From: Dimorphilus gyrociliatus
Taxonomy: Eukaryota > Annelida > Polychaeta > Dinophilidae
Length of the DNA: 64,000 nucleotides
NCBI GenBank assembly: GCA_904063045.1
Contig: CAJFCJ010000006.1
Location: forward strand, 868,001-932,000
Direction of reading: 5' to 3'
Below, one piece after another: positions 23,031 to 36,200 of the stretch. The translations under genes and the position numbers were made by a program. The notes beneath the pieces are model-generated. The model did not search any database. It was not told the origin of the DNA and saw nothing but the letters and a program-made list of their open reading frames with translations. Position 1 is the stretch's first letter. Each line of letters opens with the position of its first letter.

Positions 23031-23458
23031 AAACATTATACTTCGTTTACAAGAATATAATATTTAGATTTTATTGAATTGTTCAAAATATTTAAAATCA
23101 CATTGATAAAAGACAAAAAAAATTATGAAAAAAGTAATCTTTTTCTCCGTTTGTCACAGAATTTCATTTTGTAATTGTTATTTTTCATTCAAGTAATGTC
23201 GACTATCATATTTCATTTACAAAGTGTATAATAAATGACAACATTAAGAGAAAAATCTGCATGCACATTAAGAGGTTGGTTAGATGAAATTTACCTGTTT
23301 ATTGGTTTTTACAGACCAAGGAACATAAAAATCATAAAAACTAGGTCCATTTTAAAGTAAATAAAATGTAAAAAAAACTTTGAAGCTCTTAAGAGAAGTT
23401 GAAATCTTTATAATAACTCTTTTTTTTAATGACTAAGTATTATTATTTTTAAATGTTT
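23031..23458. other. Convergent intergenic region, no gene seen
   Basis: AT-rich 3' flanks of the galactosyltransferase (+) and the TGF-beta ligand (-). Nothing further recognised. Confidence 0.4.
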
Positions 23459-24689
23459 CTATCTACAACCACACTTTCTTGCAACCATACCATCATAGCT
23501 GTACCTAAATGTTGGTATATTTCGTCGATCGTAATATAGAACTGATAAGGGATCGAGTTGTATGGGTACGCAGCAAGGCCAATCAGTAGAAGACCATGAT
23601 AGTGTTTTATGACTGGCTTGAACGATTGCATGTTTAGTATGGGATGAAAATGATGAAAATGGCAATTTGCATACACCAACGCACTTGTTAGCCTGTTAGG
23701 GAATTTGAATTACAAAATACTATAATACTATTATATAGTGAAATTAATTACTTCATATGCTATTGGTTTAATCATGAAATTCCATCCGATATCTCTAAAA
23801 TTTACTCTCATTGGTCTCAATGAACAATCTAAAGTCTCTCGTTTAGTCCTGATTGATTCATTTTCTGATATACTTGCTTTTATTCTTTCAAATTTCTCTT
23901 CAATAATATCTTCCTTTGATTTTAAATCTTTATCAATTACAGGCTGCATGCTTTGAGATATAGAATTTTGTAATATAAAATTTAATTCGTCATCTAAATT
24001 ACCAAATCCCGAATTGTCAATAGAATATAATACCAAATGGGGTCGAGCTCTTTCCTCAAAGAGTTCAATATCCAAATTCGCTTCACCAATTGAACGTTCC
24101 ATTTGTATTTGTAAAATAACGCTTTCTTTCTGAACGCAAATTGCAGGAAGAACGAAAGAGTGCCATTTCCTTTGGCCATTTACGCTACCGCCATATATCA
24201 TACGTTTCTTTAAAGTTCTTTTTCGATTCTCTTCTAAAACTGAAACTTTTATGTCACGAGATACTCCAGTACCCATTTTATTCGACGATGTAACCTAAAA
24301 GTACTTTAAGTTCTAAATTATCAAAAGAGAGAAGAGACGAAACAAACCTGAGTGCAAAATCTTAATTCGGCTCCAGTAACTCTTTCAACGCTCGTTTTTT
24401 CGGATGTTGATAAATTGAAGGATATTTCCAAAATACGGCTTAAATTATTTTCCATGGTTATATTAGACCACCAAGGTTCAAAACTCCTAATCACATTAGC
24501 ACTGGGCAGGGTAAAAAGATCCTTTTCGAACCTATTATACATTTCCACAAGGTATATCGAAGCGGAAGAGTTCTCTTTATACAGTTGAGGATCGACATTT
24601 CCATTCTCTAAAGGATTTTTCTTCTGATAAGACTTTGTTATAAAAAGGAAAACAATAATAATATAGTACGAGGAAAAGAAATTTATCAT
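23459..24689 (-). CDS. TGF-beta superfamily ligand (BMP-like)
   Basis: Secreted growth-factor precursor. Three exons keep frame: 24348-24689, 23752-24294, 23459-23692, 373 codons with stop. The signal peptide is in MINFFSSYYIIIVFLFITKS. The propeptide has ASIYLVEMYNRFEKD and NVIRSFEP, typical of BMP-type prodomains. A furin site RTKR precedes the mature domain. That domain keeps seven cysteines: LDC, NKCVGVC, PCC and KCGCR, with FRDIGWNFMI and the BMP-type DPLSVLYYD before the last pair. The exon junction falls between the first and second mature cysteines (AYE/ANKC). The mature C-terminus resembles BMP, ADMP or nodal; which subfamily is not decided. Expected to signal through Ser/Thr kinase receptors and SMADs. 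Confidence 0.9.
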
Positions 24690-25236
24690 TCTTCCTTTCT
24701 AATTGGCAACTTGTTTGCATGTGAATATGGGAAAGGATGTGAATATTTTCATGTTTGGCTTTCTGGTTTAATTTAGTTTTAAGACCTCCCTGGGTGTAGA
24801 TTTAATTCAAAAAGTGTTTTGTTACAGTTAAAGTATCCACCTAATAGAAAGTTAGTTACTTAAAAAAAGTAATATTTGTTACGGAAAATGATATTTTTCG
24901 TGGAAATAACGTGTTTTTTAAAAACATTATAGTATAACGTTTTCATTCATTAATTTATGATTTTTTTAAATCTCTATACAAATCAGAAATCATTTATGTC
25001 CTTTTTTTAGATTGAATACCATATGTTTGATTAAGCAAAATAACTGTTTATCCTTTTTTTCAATAGGCCTAATAAAATTAGAAATACTTTTAAAAAGGAT
25101 GGTCAGAAATTCTATATTTAAAATTCCGTGTCAAACACAAATTGTTAAAATTCAATGAACGATAGGAAAATGAACTTTATTTAAGTGAAAAGGTTCTAAT
25201 TGCATTCATAAGGGAGAGACTTAATATAATATATAT

Positions 25237-25272
<36 letters not shown>

Positions 25273-25510
25273 AATTTATATATGTACAGTACATTGAGTT
25301 GAAAATCAGAACCAGAAAGAAAAGTCAATTTTATAAATAGTAAAATTCCTTTTAGAATTTCCCCTTCGATTAATCGAATCTAATTCGAATGACAGGAAGT
25401 ACTCCGGATATTTTTGAATAATTTTATATCCGAAAATTGGTTTTCATCAAAGTATTATAAAAATAGTGGTTCACTTTACCATCAAATTTGACTCGGAATA
25501 CTGCAAAAGT
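24690..25510. other. Divergent intergenic region with TA microsatellite
   Basis: Lies between the starts of the BMP-like ligand (-) and the Tctex-type light chain (+). No ORF supported. Contains the TA tract near 25224-25285. Confidence 0.4.
25224..25285. repeat. TA-rich microsatellite
   Basis: Mostly TA repeats with small interruptions; the cleanest part is about 25240-25267. Confidence 0.85.
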
Positions 25511-26176
25511 ATGTTGAGTAAGAGGAAGACAAGGAAAAAAGTAAATAATTTACATTATTTCTTAGTAACTAGAAATTATTTGACTACGTAACTATTACCT
25601 AAAGTTAATTATAGCAAATAACAACATCTATAATACAGTATATACAGTATATTCAGTATTTGTTTTCTCTATTAGAACAGTCTACAAAATGCAAGCTCAG
25701 ACAATTCATCAAAGAATCAGTCAATTGTGCCTGTAAATGATAAGAGAAGATTAACAAGAACGACTTTTCTGTCGACAAATGGAACTTCTACTTTTCCTTT
25801 TTCATTAGGGATACAAAAGAGATTCGAAAACAATTACAGAATGTCACCTGTGGAGAATGATACTTTCAACAGCACTGGAGTAAGAAAAGTTATAAGGGAA
25901 GTTTTGGAAAATAACTTGAAAGGTGCCATGTACGAAAGGCAGGCTGGAGAGAGATTAAGGAGATTAACTGGCACTTTGAAGGATAATTTGAAAGAAGTTA
26001 TCGGATCGAGATACAAAATCATATGTTGGGTTGTATTGGGTCAAGATGCTTCACAAGGTCTAATAGCCGGATCTAGATGCCTTTGGTACAAGGAAACGGA
26101 TCATTTTGTCTCGGAATCTTTCAAAGTAAATAATATATTTGCTGTTGCTGTTGTTTATGGCATATATTGCGAATAA
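25511..26176 (+). CDS. Tctex1-domain dynein light chain (DYNLT family)
   Basis: Two exons (25511-25540 and 25676-26176) give 176 residues. The first is a short basic exon (MLSKRKTRKK) and the second begins NSLQNASSDN. The Tctex1 domain occupies the last 110 residues: VIREVLENNLKGAMY, LKEVIGSRYKIICWVVLGQ, GSRCLWYKETDHFVSESF and the closing FAVAVVYGIYCE. The N-terminal extension of about 65 residues is typical of the TCTEX1D1/4 type (DYNLT4/5) rather than the short DYNLT1/3. Such light chains bind dynein intermediate chains or axonemal partners. Exact orthology not assigned. Confidence 0.85.
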
Positions 26177-26829
26177 AATACATAAAACAGATTAAGAACA
26201 TTAAAACGGAAAAAATGTGAAGCAATCACAAAATATCAACCAATAAACAGTATTTATTGTATTACTAGAATTGTGTAACAAAAGTACTGAACTTTAATAC
26301 TGACGTATTCAATGGTAATTTTTTTATTCTATATTTGAAATACTTTTACAATATCTAGATTTTCATATTAGGATGGACTTTGTATTAGCAAAGATATCTA
26401 AATGGTATTTATTAATGTTTCCACTTATGTTCTTAATTATAGAATAAGTAAGTTAGAAAACATCTAATTATCATTTGTACAAAGTACTACACATGTTTAT
26501 TATACCTTTATACTTTTGATAAACAACAAGAAAAAGTTAAAACAAGAGCATTCGAATATGATAAAAAGAAAAACTCTAATTAAATAGTATAGGTCGAGTT
26601 GTTTGACCCTAAAAATAGGACAAACATACTGAAAGTATACAAAATCTTTTGTTACAGCGCCACAGGAGAACGCTAAGTGTACTATTAGTGAATGTTAAGC
26701 ATTTCAAATTACGTTTAAGCCCAGAAATAGAAAATTTTCATATAAATTCATTACAAATGCTTTAAAATACCATTAAATTGCTATGTAACAACTTTATTAC
26801 TATTTGATTTATATAGTAAAATGCGTTAA
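26177..26829. other. Convergent intergenic region, no gene seen
   Basis: AT-rich 3' flanks of the Tctex-type gene and the release factor gene. Nothing further recognised. Confidence 0.4.
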
Positions 26830-28386
26830 TTAAGAAGAAACTGATTCAACTATTTCTAGTAAACGTTCCATTTTATCAGCTTGTTTCAATTTTCTAATTA
26901 GATAGTCAAATTCCTCTGTTCCATTCATTATTTCATGAATATTGTAGCAAGTTAGTCCTATTCTATGATCAGTAATACGATCTTGAGGAAAATTATATGT
27001 TCTTATCTTTTCATTTCTGGATGACGTTCCTATTTGTAATTTCCGTGAGCTTTTCGTTGCAGTCAATTGCTTTACAAATTCTTTCTCAAATAATCTATTC
27101 AAAAAAGAGATTTCCTACTGTAAAGAGAGAACGCTTAATCAATAATATATACAACACACCTTGAACGGAGCACCTTCAAAGCAATTTCTTTGTTGCGTAA
27201 AAGTGACCTTTCACTTTGGCATTCAACAGACATACCTATAACAATTCGTGGGTGGGAAAGATAATTATCAATCTTAGCTAACCTAAATGAAAAATACCTG
27301 TAGGTAAATGAACTACTCGACAGGCGCTTTCTGTTTTATTGACATGTTGTCCTCCTTTACCACTGGCTCTAAACGTATCTATTCTCAAGTCAGAATGGTT
27401 GATATTTATTTCGATTTCACTAGGTTCTGGAAGAACTGCAACTGTTGCTGTACTTGTATGCATTCGTCCAGATTTCTCAGTTTTGGGAACCCGTTGAACT
27501 CTGTGAACTCCGCCCTCGAATTTTAAATGACTAAATACTTGAAATCCACTTATGGTAGCACTGGCTTTTCTCACTCCTCCTATAGTTTATTTTGTAAATC
27601 AAATTACCAAAAAAAAGCGGAGAGAATGAACTTATAGACTACCTCCAATACTTATATCATAATTAATAGGAGAAAAATTCCAAGATTTATGCATGGCATA
27701 ATTGGTATACATATCAAATATTTCTGCAGCGAAGAGCATAGCCTCCTGACCTCCAACTCCAGCAGTTACTTCTAAAATTGTATTCGTGTTATCAATCCGT
27801 TCTGGTGGCGTTAAGAGTTCAATAATCTATAAAGGAAGCAAACAGTAAAACCTTGAATATTTGTAAAGGAAATGAAAACTCCTCTTCCCCTACATTATTT
27901 TCTAAATTTTCACTTGTTTCTGATACTTCCATTATATCTGATTCAATAAGTAACTTTAATTCTGAGTCTGTTTCCTTATCTAAAATAAAAAGATGAGATA
28001 CAAAATATAATATTCTTTATAACACATGGAGTTTAATTACCATGCAGCATTCTATTTAATTCCGATATATCGTTACATTTCTCCAAGTAGTCGTTATATA
28101 AATTGACAATGTTTTCATGTTTTATCTGAGTGCTTTTATATTCATCCATTTCATGATCTGATAAATTACCTTCGCATAACTTTTTTGACGCAATGTCATA
28201 TTCTTCTTTCAGTTTGTTCAGAAAAAGGCCTAAATTACCTTTCAGAGATAATAATTTAGAGGCAAAAAATCTGACGCTTTGTCTAGAATTCTTTGAGATT
28301 ATTGAGTGATTAGCTTTTGATTTCGAGGAACTTAGTAAGGAATAGCATCGTACAATGTTCGAAAACACTAGGCGAGAAGATGACAT
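26830..28386 (-). CDS. Mitochondrial translation release factor (MTRF1/MTRF1L type)
   Basis: Class I peptide-chain release factor that frees finished proteins from the mitochondrial ribosome. The start at 28386 gives [18 protein letters not shown], a likely mitochondrial targeting sequence. Exons continue through [19 protein letters not shown] (PCRF domain), then [15 protein letters not shown] and the peptidyl-tRNA hydrolysis loop [18 protein letters not shown] with the essential GGQ. The last exon (26830-27102 and a little upstream) has [20 protein letters not shown] and ends at TAA 26830. At least five short introns are present; borders not all fixed. Whether it corresponds to MTRF1 or MTRF1L in vertebrate terms was not resolved; most invertebrates have the MTRF1L form. 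Confidence 0.9.
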
Positions 28387-28996
28387 TATCACTCAATGTT
28401 AGAAAGTACTACCTAAAAAGGCAAAGAAGACAAATTAATCATTGATAATCTCATTCTTATCCTTGAAAATTGAAATACTTTATGGTTTGTTTTAAAAATT
28501 ACTATTATATATACGTTATTTAAGATTTCTAGTCGACCTCAAGCACATTTTGATAAACCAGTTTTTTTTAATAGTATTCGTAATGTTTTGCATATGAGCT
28601 TGTGTCAAACTTTTTTTTCTATTATCTTTACATCACTAATCTTAGTTCTTTTTTAACAAATTAGCACTTTAACTTAAAACATTTTAATTTTTAATTTGTT
28701 TCATGTAAAAAAAACTGTCTTTTTAATGAAACATTCGATAAAACCGTAATATTTCCATTTACACCATCTTATAAGTATTAAATAATTGTTAACTATTTAA
28801 AGTACCTAAGATTTTATGATTGATAGAATAAGAATTAGGAAAATATTCTGCTATCATTTGACAATATTTTTGAGACATATTACAAACAGTTATTAGACTC
28901 CAATAATTTGTTCGAATATGTCACGCCATAGCAGCAATCAAATATTGCATAGTAGTTGCACGTTGGAGAAACTAGACGTTTTCAACATTAAAAATT
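28387..28996. other. Divergent intergenic region, no gene seen
   Basis: Separates the release factor gene (-) and CLPB (+), two mitochondrial genes in head-to-head arrangement. AT-rich; no motif recognised with confidence. Confidence 0.4.
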
Positions 28997-31862
28997 ATGC
29001 TAGGTGCTCAAAATCTATCTATCTATTTGTTACGTTTGATTCGTGGGACTAGATATGGTTTCAGATCTTCTTGGGAAAAAAATTTTGCTAGAAGATGTAA
29101 AAACAGTTATGTACCGGCTGTTCATTTTCGCTCATTCCATCAAAATTCTTGGAAAAGAGCTTCTTTTTTCTCCTACAATTTTGCAGCAATATTTGGTTCG
29201 ACTCACATATTGTTAAAATGTCAAAATGATATAAATTCAGCTAAAGGTGATTTATTAACTCTCATTGACATTTTTCTGTATACTATTAACTGCTTATTCC
29301 TACAGTTAAAGAATTGTTAGATGCGTCTAAATTGAATGACAGTAATACAATTAAAAGGTGTGATAGTTAATGAAAAATACCATTTTATAAAACTTTTACG
29401 ATTTAGGTTGATTGACGAAGGAGTAGATATCAACAGTACGCATCCTCTTGGTTGGACATCTTTGCATGTTGCAACTATTAACAAAAATAAAGAGTAAGCT
29501 ATACATAAATGAATTTGTATGATATATACATTTAAAGATAACTAATTGAAAAAGAGAGTTCTCTAAATTTGATAATTTCTAGGGTACTTAGGATTTTACT
29601 TAAACAAAAAGCAGACCCGAACATAGGAGATCAATTTACTAATGCATTTGAAACTGCTAAGAGAAAAAATCTTCACTACTTGAGAGGTTAACTCACTTAT
29701 TTACGAATGTTTATTCTATAATCTACTATATTTTATAATTTCTTATTTTAGTGTTGATGTCTCGAGAGGATGAGTTTAGTAACCGGCTTAATAATAGGGC
29801 TTCCTTTAAGGGATGTACTGCTTTACATTATGCAGTTTTAGTGAATGATAAAGATATTGTTGAAATGCTTTTGAATGCGGGTAATAATTTGTAATAAATG
29901 AATAGACTATGTAAAAAAAATTTCTTTATTTCAGGTGCTGATCCAACCCTGGAAAATGATTTGGGTCATTCACCTTTAGCATATGCAGGTTCAGCTCCAA
30001 TAAAACAATTGTTGGAAGATTCTTCTAAAAAGGTTTGAATAGTAAACGTTTTCTCTTCCATTAGTTTATATTTACGTATGTCATGCTTTCAGTTTATTAA
30101 TTTGAAAAAGAAAAAGGAGGCTGAAGAAAGATGTAGATTTCCTATTGAGCAGAGATTAAAAGAAAATATAGTCGGACAAGAAGGAGCTATTTCAGCTGTT
30201 GCTTCTGGTAGGTCTTTTGTTTTCAAACTTTGCAGCTAAGTACTGAAATTTTATTCTATCAGCTATAAGGAGAAAAGAGAATGAATGGTATGATGAAGAT
30301 CATCCTTTAGTATTCTTGTTTCTCGGTTCATCCGGCATAGGTAAAAGCATTATAATTTGAAAATAGGCATAGGTATTTTTACTGAGTATGTATGTATGAA
30401 AAGGTAAGACTGAATTGGCCAAACAAATTTCTAAATATCTACATAAAGATGCCAAAAGAGCTTTTATACGATTCGACATGTCGGAATATCAAGAAAAGCA
30501 TGAAGTATTTATTTTACTTGTGAGAAATATACCCTTAAAAGTTTATTTGAATCTTTAGGTAGCAAAATTTATAGGATCACCGCCTGGCTATATAGGACAT
30601 GACGAAGGGGGACAACTCACAAAAAAATTGCAAGAATCTCCCAATGCTGTTATCCTCTTTGATGAAATAGATAAAGCCCATACAGACGTTTTAACTATCA
30701 TGCTTCAGTTATTTGACGAGGTTTATTTACTTTGGTCTTGTTAAATTATAAAAGATAAAAAAAATTTCTATTTACCTAGGGACGATTAACGGATGGTAAA
30801 GGTAAAACTGTTGAATGTAAAGACGCAATATTTATTATGACTTCAAATTTGGCAAGTGACCAAATTGCTGATTACGGTATGCAATTAAGAGAGGAACAAA
30901 GACAAAGATATCAAGACAAACGAAAAGTAAGATTATCGTCAATATATATTATCTTATATCCCATTAATTTTATACCGTTTACAGAATGAACAAAATGAAA
31001 TTATCGAGAAAGTGACTGTATCAAAGCAATTTAAAGATACTGTTATAAAACCTATTTTAAAGGTTGGCAAATTTACTATTATCGTATCCTTATGTCAATA
31101 TGAATAGGATTTTCTTAATGCAAGTATAATATACAGTAAAATAAGCATTTAAAACCTGTAATCCATAACTATTCTATAATATTTCGTCACAAAGGAATAA
31201 AGACGCTTTTCTAAAACGGCTTTTGTTTATGGCAAAAAGATATAGATTAAATTACAATTTTATTCTATTCTTTGTAAACAGAGACATTTTAAAAGAGATG
31301 AATTCCTTGGACGAATTAATGAAATAGTATACTTCCTACCTTTTTCCCGTTCAGAATTAATAAAATTAGTCACAAAGGAGCTGGAATTTTGGGCAAAAAA
31401 GGTTTCTAATTATAATTTTTTGCTGAAATGTTTTTTTTTTTGCAATTCTCAACTTTATCTCAGTTTTAATCCTATTATAGGCTAAAGAAAGGCATAATAT
31501 TACTTTACTTTGGGATCGTCAAGTGCTTGACATTCTTGCCGATGGTTACGACGTGAATTATGGTGCTAGATCCATAAAACACGAAGTAAATGGTTTTTAA
31601 TATTTGTTTAAATTTCGATTATCCTTTTATAAAAACCAATTAGGTGGAAAGAAGAGTGGTGAGTCAATTAGCTCTAGCTCACGAAAAGCAGGCAATATCA
31701 AAAGGCTCAACCTTAAAATTAACAGCAACAAGACCAAGTGAAAATGATGAATTGACCAAAGATATAGAAAAAGAGGCTGGTGTACCATTAATAAAAATAC
31801 AGAAAATGGAAGAAAAAGGAAAAAAATACATAGATATCGAACTTGATACACATTCTTTCTGA
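28997..31862 (+). CDS. CLPB: CLPB (Skd3) mitochondrial AAA+ disaggregase with ankyrin repeats
   Basis: Mitochondrial intermembrane-space protein disaggregase. About a dozen exons with short introns. The N-terminus ([20 protein letters not shown]) looks like a targeting sequence and includes a hydrophobic segment ([16 protein letters not shown]). Ankyrin repeats follow ([48 protein letters not shown]). The AAA+ module has Walker [14 protein letters not shown], split by an intron after GIG, the pore loop [15 protein letters not shown], Walker [27 protein letters not shown] and sensor IFIMTSN. The C-terminal domain has [12 protein letters not shown] and [18 protein letters not shown]. This matches animal CLPB along its whole length. 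The gene is lost from flies and nematodes, so its presence is informative on lineage. Confidence 0.95.
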
Positions 31863-32447
31863 TAATCTTTTAATATGTGAATACAATAATAACTTATTTA
31901 AAAAGATTATGTACCATTACGAAAGATTATACTTTATAAGAATATAATTATACTATGCGTTTCCCTTTCTCTTAAAGATGGATTATAGTTGAAAAATTTC
32001 AATTTAATCCAGACTTACCCACAGATGTTTCCTATTAATAAAGTTTAAGTACTAATGGATAAAACATTAAAAGATAAAATCAACAAAGCCCGAAAAATTA
32101 AATGCCTGAAGAGCCACGTGTAGAGGATATTGTTAATATGCGTAAAGTTGTTAACCAACAGATTAGCTTTTAGATTAAATGATATGATATTTATGATAAT
32201 TCGATTACATACCATATAAGATATAACAAGTATTTACAGTATTTCTTTGGCGTTTCAGATACTATGCAATTCGTATAAATTTGTAATTTTTTGTATTTTT
32301 TTAAACGGTTTTTAAAATGGCTTTTTCATCAATAACAAATAAAGTTTACGTTCACAATATTTTTTCATAGAAAAACTAATTTTTAGCAAGAACATCAGTA
32401 CTTTTTTCTTTTTGTATACAACACATAATCTCTGAGTATAAGAACAA
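31863..32447. other. Convergent intergenic region, no gene seen
   Basis: 3' flanks of CLPB (+) and the ankyrin gene (-). A short minus-strand frame near 32312-32518 is a shadow. Nothing recognised. Confidence 0.4.
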
Positions 32448-33062
32448 TTAGGTGAGAAGTTTTGATGTCTCATGAACATCGTCAGTATGATCGAGTAGTT
32501 TTGAAGTGTCAGCTTCATTTTCCTCCTCCAATTCTGGAATGTATACGCGAGTCACCCCGGGAGCGGCTCTTGATTGTATTTGTTCGTGGTGTTCTAATAA
32601 ACAAGAGCATCTCTCAAACCCTGCTGATAGGGCAGTATCTTTTGGCAAAACTTTATCAAAATCCGGTATTGAAACGTCCGCTCCTGAATCCAATAAACAA
32701 CGAACAATTTCTAATTCTCCCCGACCAGCCGCCATATGAAGAGGAGTTTTCCCATCTTGTTTTGACTTTTCATCCGGCTTGGCGCCAAACAAGAGTAGCA
32801 ATTGAACAATATCTGTCTTTCCTGACAGGACAGCATAATGAAGTGGTGTAAGTCCTTTTTTTGTTTTGAAATTCACATTAGCCCCTTTTGAAAGTAACAT
32901 TTTGGCTACGTTAACTTCGCCTGCTCGAGATACTATGTGAAGAGCCCGTAGACCGAATCCTTCGGACTGACTAACTGAGAGATCATCTTGTAATAATTCA
33001 CTTTCGATTATATGCCTGTACTGAGAGAGAGCTTCAATTTCATTATCACTTAATCTATCCAT
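32448..33062 (-). CDS. Small ankyrin-repeat protein
   Basis: Single-exon gene of 204 residues. About four ankyrin repeats are visible: LRALHIVSRAGEVNVAKMLL, GLTPLHYAVLSGKTDIVQLL, GKTPLHMAAGRGELEIVRCL and a divergent last unit (VLPKDTALSAGFERCSCLL). A helical N-terminus (MDRLSDNEIEALSQYRHIIE) precedes them. An acidic tail (YIPELEEENEADTSK) follows, probably disordered. Ankyrin units bind proteins; no ortholog recognised. It sits tail-to-tail with CLPB and about 230 bases downstream of the SMG7 stop on the same strand. Confidence 0.8.
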   Translation of the reverse strand: MDRLSDNEIEALSQYRHIIESELLQDDLSVSQSEGFGLRALHIVSRAGEVNVAKMLLSKGANVNFKTKKGLTPLHYAVLSGKTDIVQLLLLFGAKPDEKSKQDGKTPLHMAAGRGELEIVRCLLDSGADVSIPDFDKVLPKDTALSAGFERCSCLLEHHEQIQSRAAPGVTRVYIPELEEENEADTSKLLDHTDDVHETSKLLT

Positions 33063-33293
33063 AAGTTTGTTTCGACGTCAAAACGCCGATTTAGTCGATA
33101 TTTCCTACAAATTACATGACAGTTGCGCACCTAGAGTCACGTGACAGATCATTGATTATGAAGACGACAGGTAAAAAACGACCGGAGCGCTACCCTGGTG
33201 GCTCATATAAAACATACATTATACAGTATATTATTCTTATTTAATAAAACAATAATAAACAAAATTTCATTTGTGGGAATTTGATTTCATTGT

Positions 33294-36200
33294 TCAAGGT
33301 TTGGTTTGAGATTTCGATCGCTGATCTTGCAGAAGTTTCGCAAGGGGTGAAGTTTCTTTCTCATCGGAGAACATATTTTTCGAGATATCTCCACTAGATG
33401 AGGGTAACACAGAAGGAGTAGTTGCTTGGGGAAAAGATGCCATAGGCCAATTTGCAGATGATGAGGACGCTTCATTCACTTTAAAATTTTCATTCGCAGT
33501 ATTTATTGATGTTAGCCAATTGGATGTAGGAAAGAGTGAATAAGCCGATGTTGTAGTTGAAACATTTTCAGTATCATCCTTTCTGACTTCGTTTGTTTCA
33601 AAAAGCCAAATATTAGTTTTGGGTGATGAACTAATGGGTAATAAAACATTTCTTTTAATCAACAATTTCTTTCTTACTAAAAAACAAATCAAACCTCCGA
33701 CGAGCAGTTCCAATAGCAGTAGACATGCGATTTTCTAGTCGCTGAAACACGTATTACCATTTAAAATGTTATAATGCCTAATAAGTTTAAACAAAACTAG
33801 TGGATCATGCAAGATACGAAAAAAACAACAAAGCTACTTTTGATTTTTAACTGATCAACATATTCAGAAATAAAAAGAACCATTGTGCACACCTGACATT
33901 TATCATCAATACGAGTTCTGAAAGGAGGCAGAGGAAGAGGTATCTGTCATCATGACATGCATAAAACCACCGCAAAAAAAAGTAATAATAACAACAAATC
34001 AATGTGCAATTTTCCTACATACTCACTGTTCCCATCCACCGCTTTATATTTAATCTTACCTCTGATGAAACTGCCTCGCTAGCACCATCAGGATCGGCTT
34101 GAATCGCAACTGTTTGCTTACTTTGTTCAATATCTCCTTCAACCACCTTACAATATTTTATAGCAGGCACTGAGAACTGATATTTCGTACCATTTATCAT
34201 CTCATACGTAAGAATCGTTAAGGATGGATGTTTATCACATATAGCAAGACCAATTTCAACTAAACGAGTGCACCGTAATCGCATCTGCATTTCCTTGGCA
34301 TTTTCAATTCCTCTCCAAGTTTTTGTAAAATCAAGAGGCCTATTGAAAATTAAGTTATTATCTATAATTTACCTAAGATAAACAGTAAAATACTAACTTC
34401 ATGCATTCAGTTAAAGGCATAAAACATTGTAAATCGAAGTCCTCCTCCAGGGGATATTTTTCAACTGAAGAAAGCAAAATTAAAACAGTGAAAACCCTAT
34501 TTATTAAACAATTAAAATTTATTTTGTAAGAGTAAGAATTCATACATTCAGCTTTTTCTGAATCGCTATCGGTTTTAAAGCAGAATTGTAAACAATTTAA
34601 GAGTTTACTTAAGTCCTTCCATATTCTATATACAGAATTGAAATTCGTATTAATTTATTATACGGAAAAATTTAATTGGTGATCTTACGAAGATTCCTTC
34701 AATTTAGGATGTGATAGTTTATCGCTAACTGTAAGGAGCCATTCCAATGCCATCTTGATAGCAGGAAGGGAATAAAAATCTTTTACTTTGGCTTCTTGTT
34801 TAGGTATTTGAGAAAGCATATTTTCCAATATAACAACTACCAATCACAGAATAATTATTATAGAATAACCTTATTAAAACATAGTGTTTAAAAATTAAAC
34901 CTGTTAGCCAAAACGGAATTTCGCATTTGTCAGAATTTTTATCATTTGCTTCTGATTTCACTTCACTATATCTATAAATGTCTTTTTCCAATCTACGTTG
35001 AATAAAATTGATGGAGAATACGTTTATTGCAATCAATTGCAATAATTGGAATGTGCTGTTTTCGTTATGAAGGGGTTATAATTAAATAAAAGTGATCAAT
35101 AGACAATTGTTTACCTAAAAGATCCTGTTGAAATTTGATGAGATACACCATGAATTACTTTTTCTGCTAACCTCTTAGCAAGATTAAAATCTACACAAAA
35201 TATTAAAACAGATAATTAATGTTATTTGATTTGTGGCTCTTTTTACCTTTATTAAGATGGATGAGCCCGTGTAATTGAACAAAAGCATCAGCAAAATCTT
35301 TCGATGTCATTTTTTGACGAATATCAGAATTACTGAATATTAAAATAATATTATATTTGTTATAAAGATAAAATAAAATTTTATCTACATTTCATCCGAA
35401 TATTTGTGATACACTTTCTCCAAGTTGTTTATCGCAACTCTAAATGGGTATTTTAATGCCAATGATCTTACATGATAAAATACTGTTAAAAGCTTATTTC
35501 CAGACTGTGAAGCTAATATAGCTAATTGGTTAAAAGGTTGACCTAAGAAAAAAATATTTAATATGTATTGGCTGAAAATAAAACATTTATAGCTTACCGC
35601 TTGATGGTACAACTGTTATAGCATGACGATAATAAGTTTCCGCTTGATTAGCCTGATGCCTATAGCGAGCTTTTAAGTTGGAAACACATTAGAGTGAAAA
35701 ATTAAATTTTCTTCAAAAACCTATATTACCTATATCTCCAAGATGGACTAAACAATGCTGACATAAAATCATTACTGAGCTTTTTGCAACATTTTTACCT
35801 TTATGTTGGCGGTGACCTGGAAAATTTTCATCTGAGCAATAGTTCAATGGTAACAATATTTTTTCTACCTAAAGTATACATATCTAAAACTGATGGAGTC
35901 ATGAACGGCAAATTAACGCGAAATGTGTGGCAAAGAGTCAGTAACAGTTGTGTGTAGAAGCCGCTGGCAGCTTCTAAGAACAAGTTGAGAGTTGCTTGCA
36001 TTTCAATTCTTTTTGGATTCTGTGTTAGAAGGCGTTTTAGTCTATATTAAATAGATATCAGAGTATAGACATACGGATTTATTCTTGGTTTTCGCTTGCA
36101 GATCGTTTATATGATTTTTAAAGGCATGGGTCCATCTAAAATATATATTATCAGATAAAATTCTCAACGAATATGTAAATCTAACAATTCTTGTTCCAGT

